Counted from the stretch's first letter, positions 26,434 through 36,336 are shown. The stretch is 64,000 nt of DNA from CBDHHC01 sp050633205 (GCA_050633205.1 JBOEGA010000129.1:75545-139544), one strand, 5' to 3'. Numbers and translations are program-made. Notes: generated by a model from the letters alone, not told the origin.

Positions 26434-27111
26434 ATGAGTAATCCAGAAAAAACAACCACAATCCCTTCATACGAAATGGAAAGTATGATGAGGAGGCAAC
26501 CCAAACAGGAACGCTCTCTCAAGAGAGTTGAACAAATTTTAAATACTGCTTCAGAACTCATTCTGGAAGTTGGGTTGGAAAGTGTTAATGCCGGACTGAT
26601 TTCAAAACGTACCGGTATACCTGTTGGAACTATCTATCAGTTTTTTACGGATATGGAAGCAGTAAGCACGGAAATAATTATCCGCATCAAGAAACGACTT
26701 GATGGAAAAATTATGGAAGAACTTCATGCTTCTACAATTACAAAGGACTACAGGAGAGGCATTGAGGATACTATTAATGTTATGATCAATGGTTTTAAAT
26801 CAGAACCATATGCCATTACAGTTCTGCAGGCTCTACTTCATACAAAATCCTATATACAATCAACAAAGATAACCAAACAGCGTTTATCAGATTATTTTGC
26901 TGAGAGCTTTTTGCATTCAGGGTTTGGAGTTGAACTTGAGCAGAGCAGGATTATTTCGGATTTAATATTTGAAAGCGGTTACGGGGTATTTGAGAAAATT
27001 CTTCTGGAGCCGGATTTATCCCTGTCACAGAAATATAAAGAGGAATGGCTAAAGATGCTTATTCAGTATCTCAGCCCTTATCTTGAGACAAATGACCTGG
27101 AACCTTCTTAA
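26434..27111 (+). CDS. TetR-family regulator of the fadH operon
   Basis: The 225-residue protein has a TetR helix-turn-helix at about residues 24-70 (RVEQILNTASELILEVGLESV, LISKRTGIPVGTIYQFFTDME) and a helical C-terminal ligand domain. It is the last gene of the fadH-thioesterase operon. Regulation by an acyl-CoA or fatty acid is a plausible inference. The ATG at 26434 lacks a clear ribosome binding site; translation may be coupled to the upstream gene. Confidence 0.87.
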   Translation: MSNPEKTTTIPSYEMESMMRRQPKQERSLKRVEQILNTASELILEVGLESVNAGLISKRTGIPVGTIYQFFTDMEAVSTEIIIRIKKRLDGKIMEELHASTITKDYRRGIEDTINVMINGFKSEPYAITVLQALLHTKSYIQSTKITKQRLSDYFAESFLHSGFGVELEQSRIISDLIFESGYGVFEKILLEPDLSLSQKYKEEWLKMLIQYLSPYLETNDLEPS

Positions 27112-27167
27112 GGTTTTATCAGATTCCTTAGGGCAAATCTGTTGATCCGCCCTAAAGTACCATATAT

Positions 27168-27680
27168 TTACTCAGGTTTCTTTTCAGCAGGAGTTTTCTC
27201 CTCTGCTACTTCTTTTTCCTTAGCTTTTTCTGTAGCAGCTGCGGGCTTTACAGAGACGCGCTTTATCACAGGTGCCGATTGTTTTTCGGCAGGTTTCTTT
27301 GGCGTTTCCTTAACTACTTCTTTTGCAGATTCTTTTTTTGGTGCTTCTTTTGCTTCTTTCTTTGGGGCCTTAGCCTCTCTAAGTTTACAGATTCTTGCGA
27401 AACACTGACAACGGTACATACGCTGACGTTTCTTTCCTTTTGCTCTACAGCGCACCTTTCTGGAGAGCATTTTCCAGGGCTCTTTATTAAAACGTCCACA
27501 TTTTGTATAGGCGGTACGTTTTGCTTCAATTTTAGACTTATCAGCAAAAACAATTGTTCTAACAGTTTTACAATAGGCTTTTGAGGTACGAGCCTCTGCG
27601 TGACTTACGCTCCAAAGACCTGCCAGCAGGAATGAACCTAACAGCGCTATGATTTTTATTTTTTTTAGATTTCTGAACAT
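27168..27680 (-). CDS. exported basic protein with six cysteines and a Lys/Glu/Ala/Pro tail
   Basis: The start at 27680 has GGAG upstream and gives 170 residues: a signal peptide (KIIALLGSFLLAGLWSVSHA, cleavage near SHA-E), a strongly basic core of ~80 residues with six cysteines (YCKTV, KCGRF, VRCRAK, YRCQCFARICKL) and a low-complexity tail of KE/KK/AP repeats to the end. I know no family. The cysteines suggest disulfides in the periplasm, and the tail resembles charged linkers or envelope-binding segments. It is transcribed alone and faces the TetR gene. Confidence 0.75.
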   Translation of the reverse strand: MFRNLKKIKIIALLGSFLLAGLWSVSHAEARTSKAYCKTVRTIVFADKSKIEAKRTAYTKCGRFNKEPWKMLSRKVRCRAKGKKRQRMYRCQCFARICKLREAKAPKKEAKEAPKKESAKEVVKETPKKPAEKQSAPVIKRVSVKPAAATEKAKEKEVAEEKTPAEKKPE

Positions 27681-27897
27681 GAAATTCTCCACGAAACAAT
27701 TTTCCTGGAGCATGGAGGTTGATATTCCATGCACCAAACATCGCGCTGACTGATCCAGCACAAATTGTTAAAAAGGATATATTTCAGGTTTTTTTTTGTT
27801 CAGAACTTTTTATTGAGACAGGTGGGTGTCAATATTATTAAACACAAAACAGATATTTATTCACCTAAAAGAATATTTCACATCGTTTTTCAGGCGA

Positions 27898-28113
27898 TTA
27901 ATTCCCTGTATCGCTCTTTTTGATTTCCATATAGCGTTTAAATGAGGCATGAGGGGAAACGTATGCTTCCTGAAGGTCTACACTCCAGTATTTCAGTTCA
28001 TGCAGGGGGATTTCCTGGCCGGTCACTGCGCATTTCACATAATCTCCAGGAGATAATGTTTTGTAGTCATTATCAAGATAGCGAATTTTTGCCTCGCCTT
28101 TAAATCCCATCAT
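27898..28113 (-). CDS. DUF2093 family protein
   Basis: The ~71-residue protein has the DUF2093 pattern EAKIRYLDNDYKTLSPGDYVKCAVTGQEIPLHELKYWSVDLQEAYVSP, with the conserved Cys-Ala-Val-Thr-Gly. This family is largely alphaproteobacterial and of unknown function. The ATG at 28113 is chosen (28 bases after xseA) rather than the longer frame at 28170, which would overlap xseA; GGTAGG lies upstream. It is probably cotranscribed with xseA. Confidence 0.82.
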   Translation of the reverse strand: MMGFKGEAKIRYLDNDYKTLSPGDYVKCAVTGQEIPLHELKYWSVDLQEAYVSPHASFKRYMEIKKSDTGN

Positions 28114-28141
28114 TTTTTTTAGCCTACCTAGAATACTCAAG

Positions 28142-29677
28142 TTAAAATAACGACCCTTGATCTGAACCACCTGAATCAGAAACCTGCTTCTTTTTCAGCG
28201 GCTTACCTGCCCGAGGCTTTGAGGCCTCTTCACTATGATCAGTCTCACCATTTGCTGTAGCTAATACATGCCCATCTGCAAGCTCGAGGTCAAGCTTTTG
28301 GCCAGATTTTATTGATTTTGCACTACGAATCATACGGCCCTGCTCATCCCGAAGGAGTATGTAGCCACGCTTAAGCACGTTCTGGTAACCCAGAGTTCCC
28401 ATAAGTTTTCTCTGAAGCCCCAGTCTTGACTGCAGATTATGCATAATATGTTTCACTGCGCGTTCTGAACGTTCAGAGAGATTGCTGATACGCTGCTGAC
28501 CCTGTGAGATTTTATGCCTTAAACCTGTTGGGGTGAGACGGCTTGCTACTTGCTGATATGAAAGCTTTCTGCGGTTGAGCATTGTATTCAGGACGGGAGT
28601 AAATCTTCCCTGAACCTGCATATATCTGGTGCGCTTCGTATGAGCATTTGCCCGAAGTGCCGGCCCGAGACGGCTGGATGCTCCATCCAATCGCTGACGG
28701 GGGAACGATACAAGGTCCTGTAACCTTGGCAGGGCCCTGTGAAGGCCTGTCAGATTTGTACGTTGATGCTCCATATAGCGGCGCATGGTTCTGGTCAGGC
28801 GCAATTCAAAATCGGCCAGTTTCTCAGTCAGTTCACTATATTTGGGAACAGCCCATTCAGCCGCTTTTGTTGGTGTGGGGGCTCTGGCATCTGCGACCAG
28901 GTCAATTATGGTCCAGTCAGTCTCGTGTCCAACAGCGGAAATAACCGGGATTTCGCTTTCTGCGACTGCGCGAGCAACCACTTCTTCATTAAAGCCCCAT
29001 AGATCTTCAAGGCTGCCACCGCCGCGCGCGACTATGAGCAAATCCGGTTTTGGAATGATATCATTATCGCTCAATGCATTAAATCCGCGGACTGCATGGG
29101 CAACTTCTGCTGCACAGGTTTCACCCTGAACCCTGACTGGCCACAGGATTACATGGGCTGGAAAACGCTCTGTAAAGCCATGCATCATATCCCGAATAAC
29201 AGCACCTGTTGGAGATGTTACAATGCCGATAATCTTTGGCAGGAAGGGAATTTTCTTTTTACGCTCTTCCGCAAAAAGCCCTTCCGCGGCAAGCTTCTTT
29301 TTCCGCTCTTCCAGCAGGGCCATAAGAGCGCCGACGCCGGCAGGCTCCAGAGATTCTATGACAATCTGGTATTTTGAGCTGCCCGGGTAACTGGAAACTT
29401 TACCGGTCGCGATAACTTCCATGCCCTCTTCAGGCTTGAACTTCAGCTTATTGAAAACGCCCTTCCAGACGACTGCATCGACTCTTGCCTTTTCATCTTT
29501 AAGCGCAAAATAACAATGCCCGGAAGAGTGGGGGCCGCGATAGCCAGAAATCTCGCCACGGAGACGCACATGACCGTAGACATCCTCAAGGGTTCGTTTT
29601 ACCTGATTAGCTAGTTGTGAAACCGAAAATTCCGGCACATTCTGCAAGTTCATTGATTGCTGTTTTCCCGCCGCCAA
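28142..29677 (-). CDS. xseA: exodeoxyribonuclease VII large subunit
   Basis: The 511-residue protein has the N-terminal OB fold (FSVSQLANQVKRTLEDVYGHVRLRGEIS, SGHCYFALKDEKARVDAVVWKG), the catalytic core (PKIIGIVTSPTGAVIRDM, ARGGGSLEDLWGFNEE, ISAVGHETDWTIIDLVADARAPTPTKAAE) and the coiled-coil C-terminal half. It degrades single-stranded DNA with XseB, which is not in this window. The start may be TTG 29677 (AGAGG upstream) or ATG 29653. It is divergent from purD and followed by the DUF2093 gene. Confidence 0.95.
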   Translation of the reverse strand: MAAGKQQSMNLQNVPEFSVSQLANQVKRTLEDVYGHVRLRGEISGYRGPHSSGHCYFALKDEKARVDAVVWKGVFNKLKFKPEEGMEVIATGKVSSYPGSSKYQIVIESLEPAGVGALMALLEERKKKLAAEGLFAEERKKKIPFLPKIIGIVTSPTGAVIRDMMHGFTERFPAHVILWPVRVQGETCAAEVAHAVRGFNALSDNDIIPKPDLLIVARGGGSLEDLWGFNEEVVARAVAESEIPVISAVGHETDWTIIDLVADARAPTPTKAAEWAVPKYSELTEKLADFELRLTRTMRRYMEHQRTNLTGLHRALPRLQDLVSFPRQRLDGASSRLGPALRANAHTKRTRYMQVQGRFTPVLNTMLNRRKLSYQQVASRLTPTGLRHKISQGQQRISNLSERSERAVKHIMHNLQSRLGLQRKLMGTLGYQNVLKRGYILLRDEQGRMIRSAKSIKSGQKLDLELADGHVLATANGETDHSEEASKPRAGKPLKKKQVSDSGGSDQGSLF

Positions 29678-29822
29678 ACTGTACCTCTTTTATGCAAACT
29701 TGCTCTTTTTCAATGCTTGATATACGAACAACTAAATAGCAGGCAGACGGGCCTCATGGCAACAACAGCTTCCACAACAATTAAGCTGGAACATATTTCT
29801 TTTGAAAGTGACTGAAAGACTG

Positions 29823-31103
29823 ATGAATATTCTCCTGATCGGATCTGGTGGACGAGAACACTCACTGGCATGGGCTATATCGAAAAGCCCATTATTAACA
29901 AAGCTTTATTGCGCTCCAGGAAATGGCGGCATGGCTGCAATTGCTGATTGTGTGGATGTTAAAGTAGAAGATCATCAGGCCGTTATTGAGTTCTGTAAAT
30001 CAAATTCAATAGACTTTGTTGTGGTAGGACCTGAGGCTCCACTGGTGGTTGGACTGGCTGATGATCTGGAAAAAGCGGGAATCAAAGTCTTTGGTCCTGG
30101 CAAGGATGCAGCACAACTTGAGGGATCAAAAGGTTTTACCAAAGACCTGTGTGCGGAATTCAATATACCTACTGCGGCCTATGGCCGTTTTACGGATGCT
30201 GACAGCGCAATCGCCTATGTCAGAGAGCAAGGCGCGCCAATTGTGATAAAGGCTGATGGTCTTGCGGCAGGCAAGGGCGTTATTATGGCTGAAACACTGG
30301 AACAGGCGGAAACAGCTATCCTTGAATGTTTTGATGGACGGTTTGGTGATGCCGGATCAGAAGTTGTTGCAGAGGAATGGATGATTGGTGAAGAAGCCAG
30401 CTTTTTTGCGCTGGTTGACGGTGAAAATGTTCTGCCATTGATTGCAGCTCAGGACCATAAACGTGCCTTTGATGGTGATAAAGGCCCGAATACTGGCGGA
30501 ATGGGAGCTTATTCCCCTGCCCCGGTTATGACCGAGGAAATGACCCAGCGCACGATTGATGAAATTATAATTCCGACTGCCAGGGCAATGAAAGCACGTG
30601 GGATGCCTTATAAAGGTGTTCTGTATGCCGGATTGATGATTACAGATAAGGGGCCACAACTTATTGAATATAATGCCAGATTTGGTGATCCTGAATGCCA
30701 GATTCTTATGATGCTGCTTAAATCCGATATTGTTCCGGCACTTATTGCGACTGCTGAAGGCACTTTGAATAGTATCAAACTTGAATGGCATACAGATACT
30801 GCCCTGACAGTGGTTATGGCAGCCAAAGGCTATCCGGGTTCCTATGAAAAGGGAACTTTGATAAATGGCCTTGATACCGCCGCATCCAGTGACGATATAG
30901 AGATCTTCCATGCCGGAACACGTCTTGAAGACGGAAAGGTGCTGGCAACAGGTGGACGAGTATTAAACGTTACAGCAAGAGGTTCTTCCGTAAAAGAAGC
31001 GCAGTCACTGGCCTATGAAGCGATTAAAAAGATCGACTGGCCTGATGGTTTTTGCAGGACCGATATTGGATGGCGTGCTGTTGAGCGGGAAACTGTGTCC
31101 TGA
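29823..31103 (+). CDS. purD: phosphoribosylamine-glycine ligase
   Basis: The 426-residue ATP-grasp enzyme makes glycinamide ribonucleotide in purine synthesis. It shows MNILLIGSGGREHSLAWA at the start, VVGPEAPLVVGLADDL, GAPIVIKADGLAAGKGV (ATP binding) and DHKRAFDGDKGPNTGGMGAYSP. ATG 29823 matches the family start. It is divergent from xseA, with the shared promoter region in the ~145 bases between them. Confidence 0.96.
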   Translation: MNILLIGSGGREHSLAWAISKSPLLTKLYCAPGNGGMAAIADCVDVKVEDHQAVIEFCKSNSIDFVVVGPEAPLVVGLADDLEKAGIKVFGPGKDAAQLEGSKGFTKDLCAEFNIPTAAYGRFTDADSAIAYVREQGAPIVIKADGLAAGKGVIMAETLEQAETAILECFDGRFGDAGSEVVAEEWMIGEEASFFALVDGENVLPLIAAQDHKRAFDGDKGPNTGGMGAYSPAPVMTEEMTQRTIDEIIIPTARAMKARGMPYKGVLYAGLMITDKGPQLIEYNARFGDPECQILMMLLKSDIVPALIATAEGTLNSIKLEWHTDTALTVVMAAKGYPGSYEKGTLINGLDTAASSDDIEIFHAGTRLEDGKVLATGGRVLNVTARGSSVKEAQSLAYEAIKKIDWPDGFCRTDIGWRAVERETVS

Positions 31104-31155
31104 GTTCTATATCCCTTCTGGCTCATAACCAGTTTTTTACTACAGGTAAGACATT

Positions 31156-32025
31156 ATGGCTGTAAACAACCCTGAATTTGGCCTTGCTCTTGGCGGGGGT
31201 GGCGCGCGCGGGCTAGCCCATATTCATGTGCTTGAAGTTCTTGATGAGCTGGGAATAAAGCCAAAAATTATTTCCGGCACTTCGATCGGCGCTATTTTCG
31301 GTGCGGCTTATGCTGCCGGGCTCAGCGGAAAAGAGATCCGCGAATTTTCCATGGAAGCCATGGGAAAGCGCATCCGGATTTTTAAAAACCTGTTTGGACA
31401 CAGCCCGAAAACGCTTTTTCAGTTATGGAATGTCAAAGAACTATCCAAATCACTGTTGTCTCCGGAAATGCTGCTGGAAAAGTTATTCCCAGATGAATTA
31501 CAAACGGATTTTGACAAACTCAAAATTCCGATGAAAGTTGTTGCGACGGCTTATTATACTCACAACCAGGTTGTTCTCGATAAGGGGCCTGTACTGCCTG
31601 CTGTTGCTGCTTCAATGGCACTTCCTGTTGTGTTTCGCCCTGTCATGATTGACGATGTGCTACTTGTTGATGGAGGGCTTGCGAACCCGGTTCCATTTGA
31701 TGTGCTGCAAGATGACATCAAACAAGTGGTTGCTATCGATGTTACAGGTGGTCCTGTTTGGGATGGGCAAACTAAAATGCCTTCCATGGCAGAAGTGCTG
31801 TATGCAGCAGCCCAGATTCCGCAAAATACGATCATCCAGGAGAAAATGAAGCAGTATAAGCCAACAATTTTTCTGAGAGCCCCTGTACAGAACTATCCGT
31901 CCCTTGCTTTCCATAAGATTAAAGAAATACTAGAAAAAACAGAGGATTTTCGAGATCTCGTAAAAAGAGAGATTGAAGAAAAACTTGAGGCTACTCCAAT
32001 TCAGCTTGGATACACGAGAAATTGA
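31156..32025 (+). CDS. patatin-like phospholipase, RssA type
   Basis: The 289-residue protein has the oxyanion loop LALGGGGARGLAH (residues 10-22), the nucleophile elbow SGTSIGAIFGAAYAAG and a DGG motif (LLVDGGLANPVP) that supplies the catalytic Asp. This is the patatin Ser-Asp dyad, as in RssA/YchK proteins. Lipid acyl hydrolase activity is inferred; the natural substrate is unknown. It lies 52 bases downstream of purD and may share its transcript. Confidence 0.9.
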   Translation: MAVNNPEFGLALGGGGARGLAHIHVLEVLDELGIKPKIISGTSIGAIFGAAYAAGLSGKEIREFSMEAMGKRIRIFKNLFGHSPKTLFQLWNVKELSKSLLSPEMLLEKLFPDELQTDFDKLKIPMKVVATAYYTHNQVVLDKGPVLPAVAASMALPVVFRPVMIDDVLLVDGGLANPVPFDVLQDDIKQVVAIDVTGGPVWDGQTKMPSMAEVLYAAAQIPQNTIIQEKMKQYKPTIFLRAPVQNYPSLAFHKIKEILEKTEDFRDLVKREIEEKLEATPIQLGYTRN

Positions 32026-32203
32026 AGCCGTTTTGCCAACGAACTGACAAATTTTACCACTATTACTTTTTTATCAATATTTAACATAACTTTTGAGATA
32101 TTATCCTGTACCAATGTAGAGAACCCCACGAACAATCAACCGGGGGTTGTAATTTTGAGTAAAAAAGTACTGAATTCCTGTAACCTGGGGAACTAACGGC
32201 CAA

Positions 32204-33412
32204 ATGCTTCGTTCGACTTTGACAAGCCTGATAATGATCACGATTGCTTTCTCAATCGGTATTGGCCTTGGCACGCTTGTTCCGCCATTATTTCCGTTAA
32301 ATAAGAATACGCCGCAAAAGACAAACGGCTGGTCAACACACTCGAAAAAGAAGACACCTCAGTATTTCTCTGGCTACAGAAGGGATGAAGAGGCAGAAGC
32401 TCTCTGGGGTTATAAACTCCCTCCTCCTGTCAAAATACAAAAACCCAAGGTATATGCCAAAAAAGAGGATCAGGTTGAGCAGGTGGTTAAGCCAGTACCA
32501 CGCAAGCGGTTTGCATCGATCTCACGTTCGCTGACACGTCTTATATCCTTCAGCACCTCACCATTTCCGTATGAAGGAGCTGTTCCTTATACCGGAAAGC
32601 CATTCCTTAATGTTGAAGAAGAAGGACGGCAGGCTCATAAAACCAGGAGTGGCAGAGTTTACTGGGCTGAAGAAACCTACAGTGACAACCGGGTTCTTCT
32701 TCATGTTCCCAAAGGTTTTGATATTAATAAACCTGCTGTCATAGTGTTATTCTTCCATGGACATGGAGCAACGCTTGAGCGTGATGTTATGCGCAGACAG
32801 GAAGTTCCTGCGCAAATTTCCCGTGCGGGCGTCAATGCAGTTCTTGTTGCACCTCAATTTGCAAAGGATGCCAGGGATTCCAGTGCTGGCAAGTTCTGGC
32901 AATATGGAGGAGCACACAGATTTTTGCGGGAAACCTCGCTGAAACTTGCACAAATCTACGGTTCACGTGCTGCTTATGACAAATTCAATAAAATGCCGGT
33001 TGTGATTGTAGGCTACAGCGGTGGCTTCTCTCCTACGGCATGGTGCCTGGCAAAGGGGGGAATTTCCAAACGCGTTAAGGGGGTTGTTCTACTGGATGGC
33101 CTGTATGGGCATTTGAGAAAATTTGCCCGATGGATCAAGCGTAACAGATCGGGTATTTTCCTGAGCGCTCATACTCATCTTACCAAACGACGCAACCTGA
33201 AACTTCAGGAAATGCTGACTTCAGCAAATATTCCTTTCAAGACAGAAGTTGATGGTCCGCTTGAACCGGGCACGGTTATATTTGTCCATTCAGATGAAAA
33301 GCATCACAGCTATGTTAACAAGGCCTGGGTATATCATCCTATCAGGGATGTACTCGTGAAGCTGGAAGCTGCTGTACCGGGCATCAGAAACATTCATACA
33401 GCTTCTTTCTAA
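32204..33412 (+). CDS. exported alpha/beta-hydrolase-like protein
   Basis: The 402-residue protein has one N-terminal membrane or signal segment (residues 7-27), a ~100-residue Lys/Pro-rich linker and a C-terminal hydrolase-like domain from about residue 150. That domain has VIVLFFHGHGATLERD (oxyanion strand), VVIVGYSGGFSPTAWCLAKG (GxSxG nucleophile) and a late HHSYV that could hold the catalytic His. GGGGAAC lies upstream of ATG 32204. It may be a periplasmic, membrane-tethered esterase or amidase. Substrate unknown. Confidence 0.78.
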   Translation: MLRSTLTSLIMITIAFSIGIGLGTLVPPLFPLNKNTPQKTNGWSTHSKKKTPQYFSGYRRDEEAEALWGYKLPPPVKIQKPKVYAKKEDQVEQVVKPVPRKRFASISRSLTRLISFSTSPFPYEGAVPYTGKPFLNVEEEGRQAHKTRSGRVYWAEETYSDNRVLLHVPKGFDINKPAVIVLFFHGHGATLERDVMRRQEVPAQISRAGVNAVLVAPQFAKDARDSSAGKFWQYGGAHRFLRETSLKLAQIYGSRAAYDKFNKMPVVIVGYSGGFSPTAWCLAKGGISKRVKGVVLLDGLYGHLRKFARWIKRNRSGIFLSAHTHLTKRRNLKLQEMLTSANIPFKTEVDGPLEPGTVIFVHSDEKHHSYVNKAWVYHPIRDVLVKLEAAVPGIRNIHTASF

Positions 33413-33743
33413 GGTATGATCTACCCAAGTATTTCCTATAATCCTGCCTGCCTGCAAGCATACTGAAAATACTTATTGTCCTGATGCATTTTAGTAATTA
33501 ACATCCTAAACAAAATAGGTTAATACGAAATCGAATCATTCGTTAGTTTTGCGTTTTTCCAGCATGCCTTTTGTTTTGCAGCATGATATCCGGGATAAGT
33601 TTGTATCCAGGTCCTTCCCCCTGACAAAACAGTTTCTCTACGCTTTAGAAAACGCACTACTGATATCAGTGAGGAAATCTGTATACTCGCATATATTTAA
33701 CATAACACCACAGGCCAGTCGTAAATAAGAAAGCCGTAATACG
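33413..33743. other. intergenic region upstream of the amino-acid permease
   Basis: These 331 bases hold no convincing gene. ACTGATATCAGT at 33659-33670 is a 12-bp perfect palindrome about 75 bases before the permease start, possibly an operator; AT-rich sequence follows it (ATATATTTAACATA). No terminator hairpin was recognised. Confidence 0.4.
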
Positions 33744-35171
33744 ATGAACAAGAATAGTGCAGTTAAAATATCGATAGTCACCGCGATAACAATCGCTGTT
33801 GCTGATATGGTTGGGATCGGGGTTTTTACAAGCCTCGGCTGGCAGGTACTGGGGGGAATTACATCAGGATTCAGTATAATTGCCCTTTGGACATTAGGCG
33901 GCCTTGTGGCGCTTTGCGGGGCACTTTGTTATGCAGAACTTGCGACGATGTTTCCGCGCTCAGGTGGTGAGTATAATTTTCTTTCAAGAACATACCATCC
34001 GGCAGTAGGCTTTATGTCCGGCTGGTTATCGGCAACTGTTGGCTTTGCAGCCCCAATTGCTGTTGCTGCAATGGCTTTTGGAGGCTATTTCAAGGGAGCT
34101 ATTCCTGAAGTCAACTCAGTCTCTGAAACAATTAAGACTGCAACTGGAGGGACTATCACTGATGGTGTGCCTCTTATACTCGGGCTTGGGCTTGTGTGGC
34201 TTGTTACAGCTCTTCAATTACGCGGTGTAAAAAACAGCAGCCTGTTTCAGAATGTTTCAACAATCATTAAAATAGGCCTTATTCTTGCGCTGATTGTGTT
34301 TGGCTTTACGACTGCGACTCCCCAACCAACTTCCTTTATTCCATCCAATGTAGATTTCGCCCAGATTTTTGGCGTCTCGTTTGCTATCAGTCTGGTTTAT
34401 GTGATGTTTTCCTACTCAGGCTGGAATGCCTCAACCTATATCATTGATGAAGTGAAAGAGCCGGAGAAAACGCTTCCTAAAGCAATGCTTATTGCAACAG
34501 TTGTGGTGACTGTTCTTTATGTAACTCTCAATGCTGTCTTTATGTATGTGACACCAATTGAAGCAATGACCTTTACAACAGATAGCGGTATTAAACTGGC
34601 CAAGAATGAAATTGCCCTGGTTGCAGGTCAGTATATCTTCGGTGATGTTGGCAGTAAAATTCTTGCCGGACTGATCTGTTTTGGACTGATTTCAACAGTT
34701 AGTGCAATGATATGGATCGGCTCCCGGGTCACGATGGTTATGGGGGAAGACCTTCCGTTACTTAGTGTTTTCTCTTTTAAAAATAATGCAGGTGTTCCCG
34801 CGATTGCACTTCTTACTCAAGCTCTTATCGTAACAGGGCTGATATGCACTCAAAGTTTCGATGGTATTATTAAATATATCTCATTCAGCATACTGGTCAG
34901 CTCATTTGCAACAGTACTGGGTGTTATTGTGCTGCGTTATACGCAGCCCGACCTGCCCCGTCCTTATAAGACATGGTTATATCCGGTTACGCCAATAATC
35001 TTTCTGGCAGTAACACTCTTTATGATGGGTTATATGCTCTATGACGAAAATTCAAGAATGCAGTCTCTGGCTGGACTGGCCACAATCTTTTCCGGCCTGA
35101 TCGTTTACTACATAAATGTCTTCTCAACTAAATCCAAGCTTTCAACAGAACCTTTGAGAGAAACTTCATGA
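33744..35171 (+). CDS. APC-family amino-acid permease
   Basis: The 475-residue protein has about 12 membrane segments and the APC N-terminal pattern VGIGVFTSLGW, with ALCGALCYAELATMFPRSGGEYNFLSRTYHP. It imports or exchanges amino acids across the inner membrane. Substrate cannot be told from the sequence. Its stop overlaps the start of the next gene in an ATGA, so an exported protein of unknown function is translated with it. Confidence 0.9.
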   Translation: MNKNSAVKISIVTAITIAVADMVGIGVFTSLGWQVLGGITSGFSIIALWTLGGLVALCGALCYAELATMFPRSGGEYNFLSRTYHPAVGFMSGWLSATVGFAAPIAVAAMAFGGYFKGAIPEVNSVSETIKTATGGTITDGVPLILGLGLVWLVTALQLRGVKNSSLFQNVSTIIKIGLILALIVFGFTTATPQPTSFIPSNVDFAQIFGVSFAISLVYVMFSYSGWNASTYIIDEVKEPEKTLPKAMLIATVVVTVLYVTLNAVFMYVTPIEAMTFTTDSGIKLAKNEIALVAGQYIFGDVGSKILAGLICFGLISTVSAMIWIGSRVTMVMGEDLPLLSVFSFKNNAGVPAIALLTQALIVTGLICTQSFDGIIKYISFSILVSSFATVLGVIVLRYTQPDLPRPYKTWLYPVTPIIFLAVTLFMMGYMLYDENSRMQSLAGLATIFSGLIVYYINVFSTKSKLSTEPLRETS

Positions 35172-36244
35172 ATATCATAAAAACATTGGCAATAAGTGTA
35201 GCACTATTTGTAAGCTTCACAGCAGCAACGATTTCGACATCTATTGCAGATGGAAAAATACATCCTAATGATGCGGCCCGCTTTCTGGCCGGTATGGATG
35301 TATCGCCATCATCTCCACTGGCGAAATATACCAAGTCAAAAAACTGGCAATTCCATTCAAAGCAGTTCGACAGAGCCTGGGGAAAAGTTGAAGCCCAAAA
35401 GCTGAGTGAAGCTAAAAGCTGGGCCAGTCAAAACCTGACGAAATCAAGTTCCGCAATGTTCTATATGTTCAGCGGGCCTGACTTTCTTTATGCGAATACG
35501 TTCTACCCAAATGCAAAGACATATATCCTGACAGGCCTGGAGCCAGTTGGTACGATCCCAAGTGCGAGAAGACTTGCCAATTCCGGCAATCTGTCCAACC
35601 TTCGCGGTTCAATGAATACGCTTCTGAATTACAGCTTCTTCATTACGAAACATATGAAAACACAGCTAAATTCAGGCTTTAAGGGGACTGTTCCTGTAAT
35701 TCTCGTCTTTATGGCCCGCTCAGGCAAAACCATTAAGGACGTATCTTATGTCAAGCTTGATGGTAAAGGGGGCGTTGTGCCTTACACCAAAGGCAGACGC
35801 ACAGGTGTTAAAATTACCTTCTCAGGCAGTGCAGGTGGCGACCAGACTGTATATTATTTCAGCACAGATCTTTCCAATAACGGTTTCAGAAAAAGCGGCC
35901 TGAAAGAATTTGCCGAGAAACTGGGCAAAGGCGATGCGCTGGTAAAAAGTGCTTCATACCTAATGCATCTGGGTTCTTTCTCGAAAGTACGTAACTTCCT
36001 TCTGGAAAATGCAAATACAATTGTACAGGACCCTTCAGGTATTCCTTTAAAGCATTTTAACAAAAAGGGCTGGAATCTAGAGCCTTACGGTCGTTACCGT
36101 GGCCCTATTCCTCTATTCAAACAACATTATCAGAGAGATCTGGTTAAGTTCTTCAAGCAATCCAATCCAGAGAAGCTGAAATTCGGCATTGGATACCGCT
36201 GGAGACTCCATGAGACAAATATCCTGCTGGCAAAAAAGAAATAA
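35168..36244 (+). CDS. exported protein of unknown function coupled to the permease
   Basis: The 358-residue protein has a signal peptide (TLAISVALFVSFTAATISTSIA, cleavage near SIA-D, residue 27). The mature part starts with GKIHPNDAARFLAGM and includes SSAMFYMFSGPDFLYANTFYPNAKTYILTGLEP and a late GGDQTVYYFSTDLSNNG. I recognise no family. It overlaps the permease gene by four bases (ATGA). The pairing suggests a periplasmic partner or a functionally linked enzyme, but this is inference. A strong terminator follows. Confidence 0.8.
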   Translation: MNIIKTLAISVALFVSFTAATISTSIADGKIHPNDAARFLAGMDVSPSSPLAKYTKSKNWQFHSKQFDRAWGKVEAQKLSEAKSWASQNLTKSSSAMFYMFSGPDFLYANTFYPNAKTYILTGLEPVGTIPSARRLANSGNLSNLRGSMNTLLNYSFFITKHMKTQLNSGFKGTVPVILVFMARSGKTIKDVSYVKLDGKGGVVPYTKGRRTGVKITFSGSAGGDQTVYYFSTDLSNNGFRKSGLKEFAEKLGKGDALVKSASYLMHLGSFSKVRNFLLENANTIVQDPSGIPLKHFNKKGWNLEPYGRYRGPIPLFKQHYQRDLVKFFKQSNPEKLKFGIGYRWRLHETNILLAKKK

Positions 36245-36270
36245 GCTGGTAAGTTGACAATATATAAAGG

Positions 36271-36303
36271 AGCCCGGGTGATAGTTACCCGGGCTTTTTT
36301 TTA
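36271..36303 (+). terminator. strong rho-independent terminator of the permease operon
   Basis: AGCCCGGGT and ACCCGGGCT form a perfect 9-bp GC-rich stem with loop GATAGTT, followed by eight T residues. Confidence 0.92.
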
Positions 36304-36336
36304 ATCTAAACTTCTGGCAGAACGGCGTTTCCTCTT

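Noticed and set aside
27128..27155. Terminator after the fadH-operon TetR gene (TTAGGGC / GCCCTAA)
   Set aside because: Only 7 bp with a 14-base loop and no T-run, so not reported as a feature.
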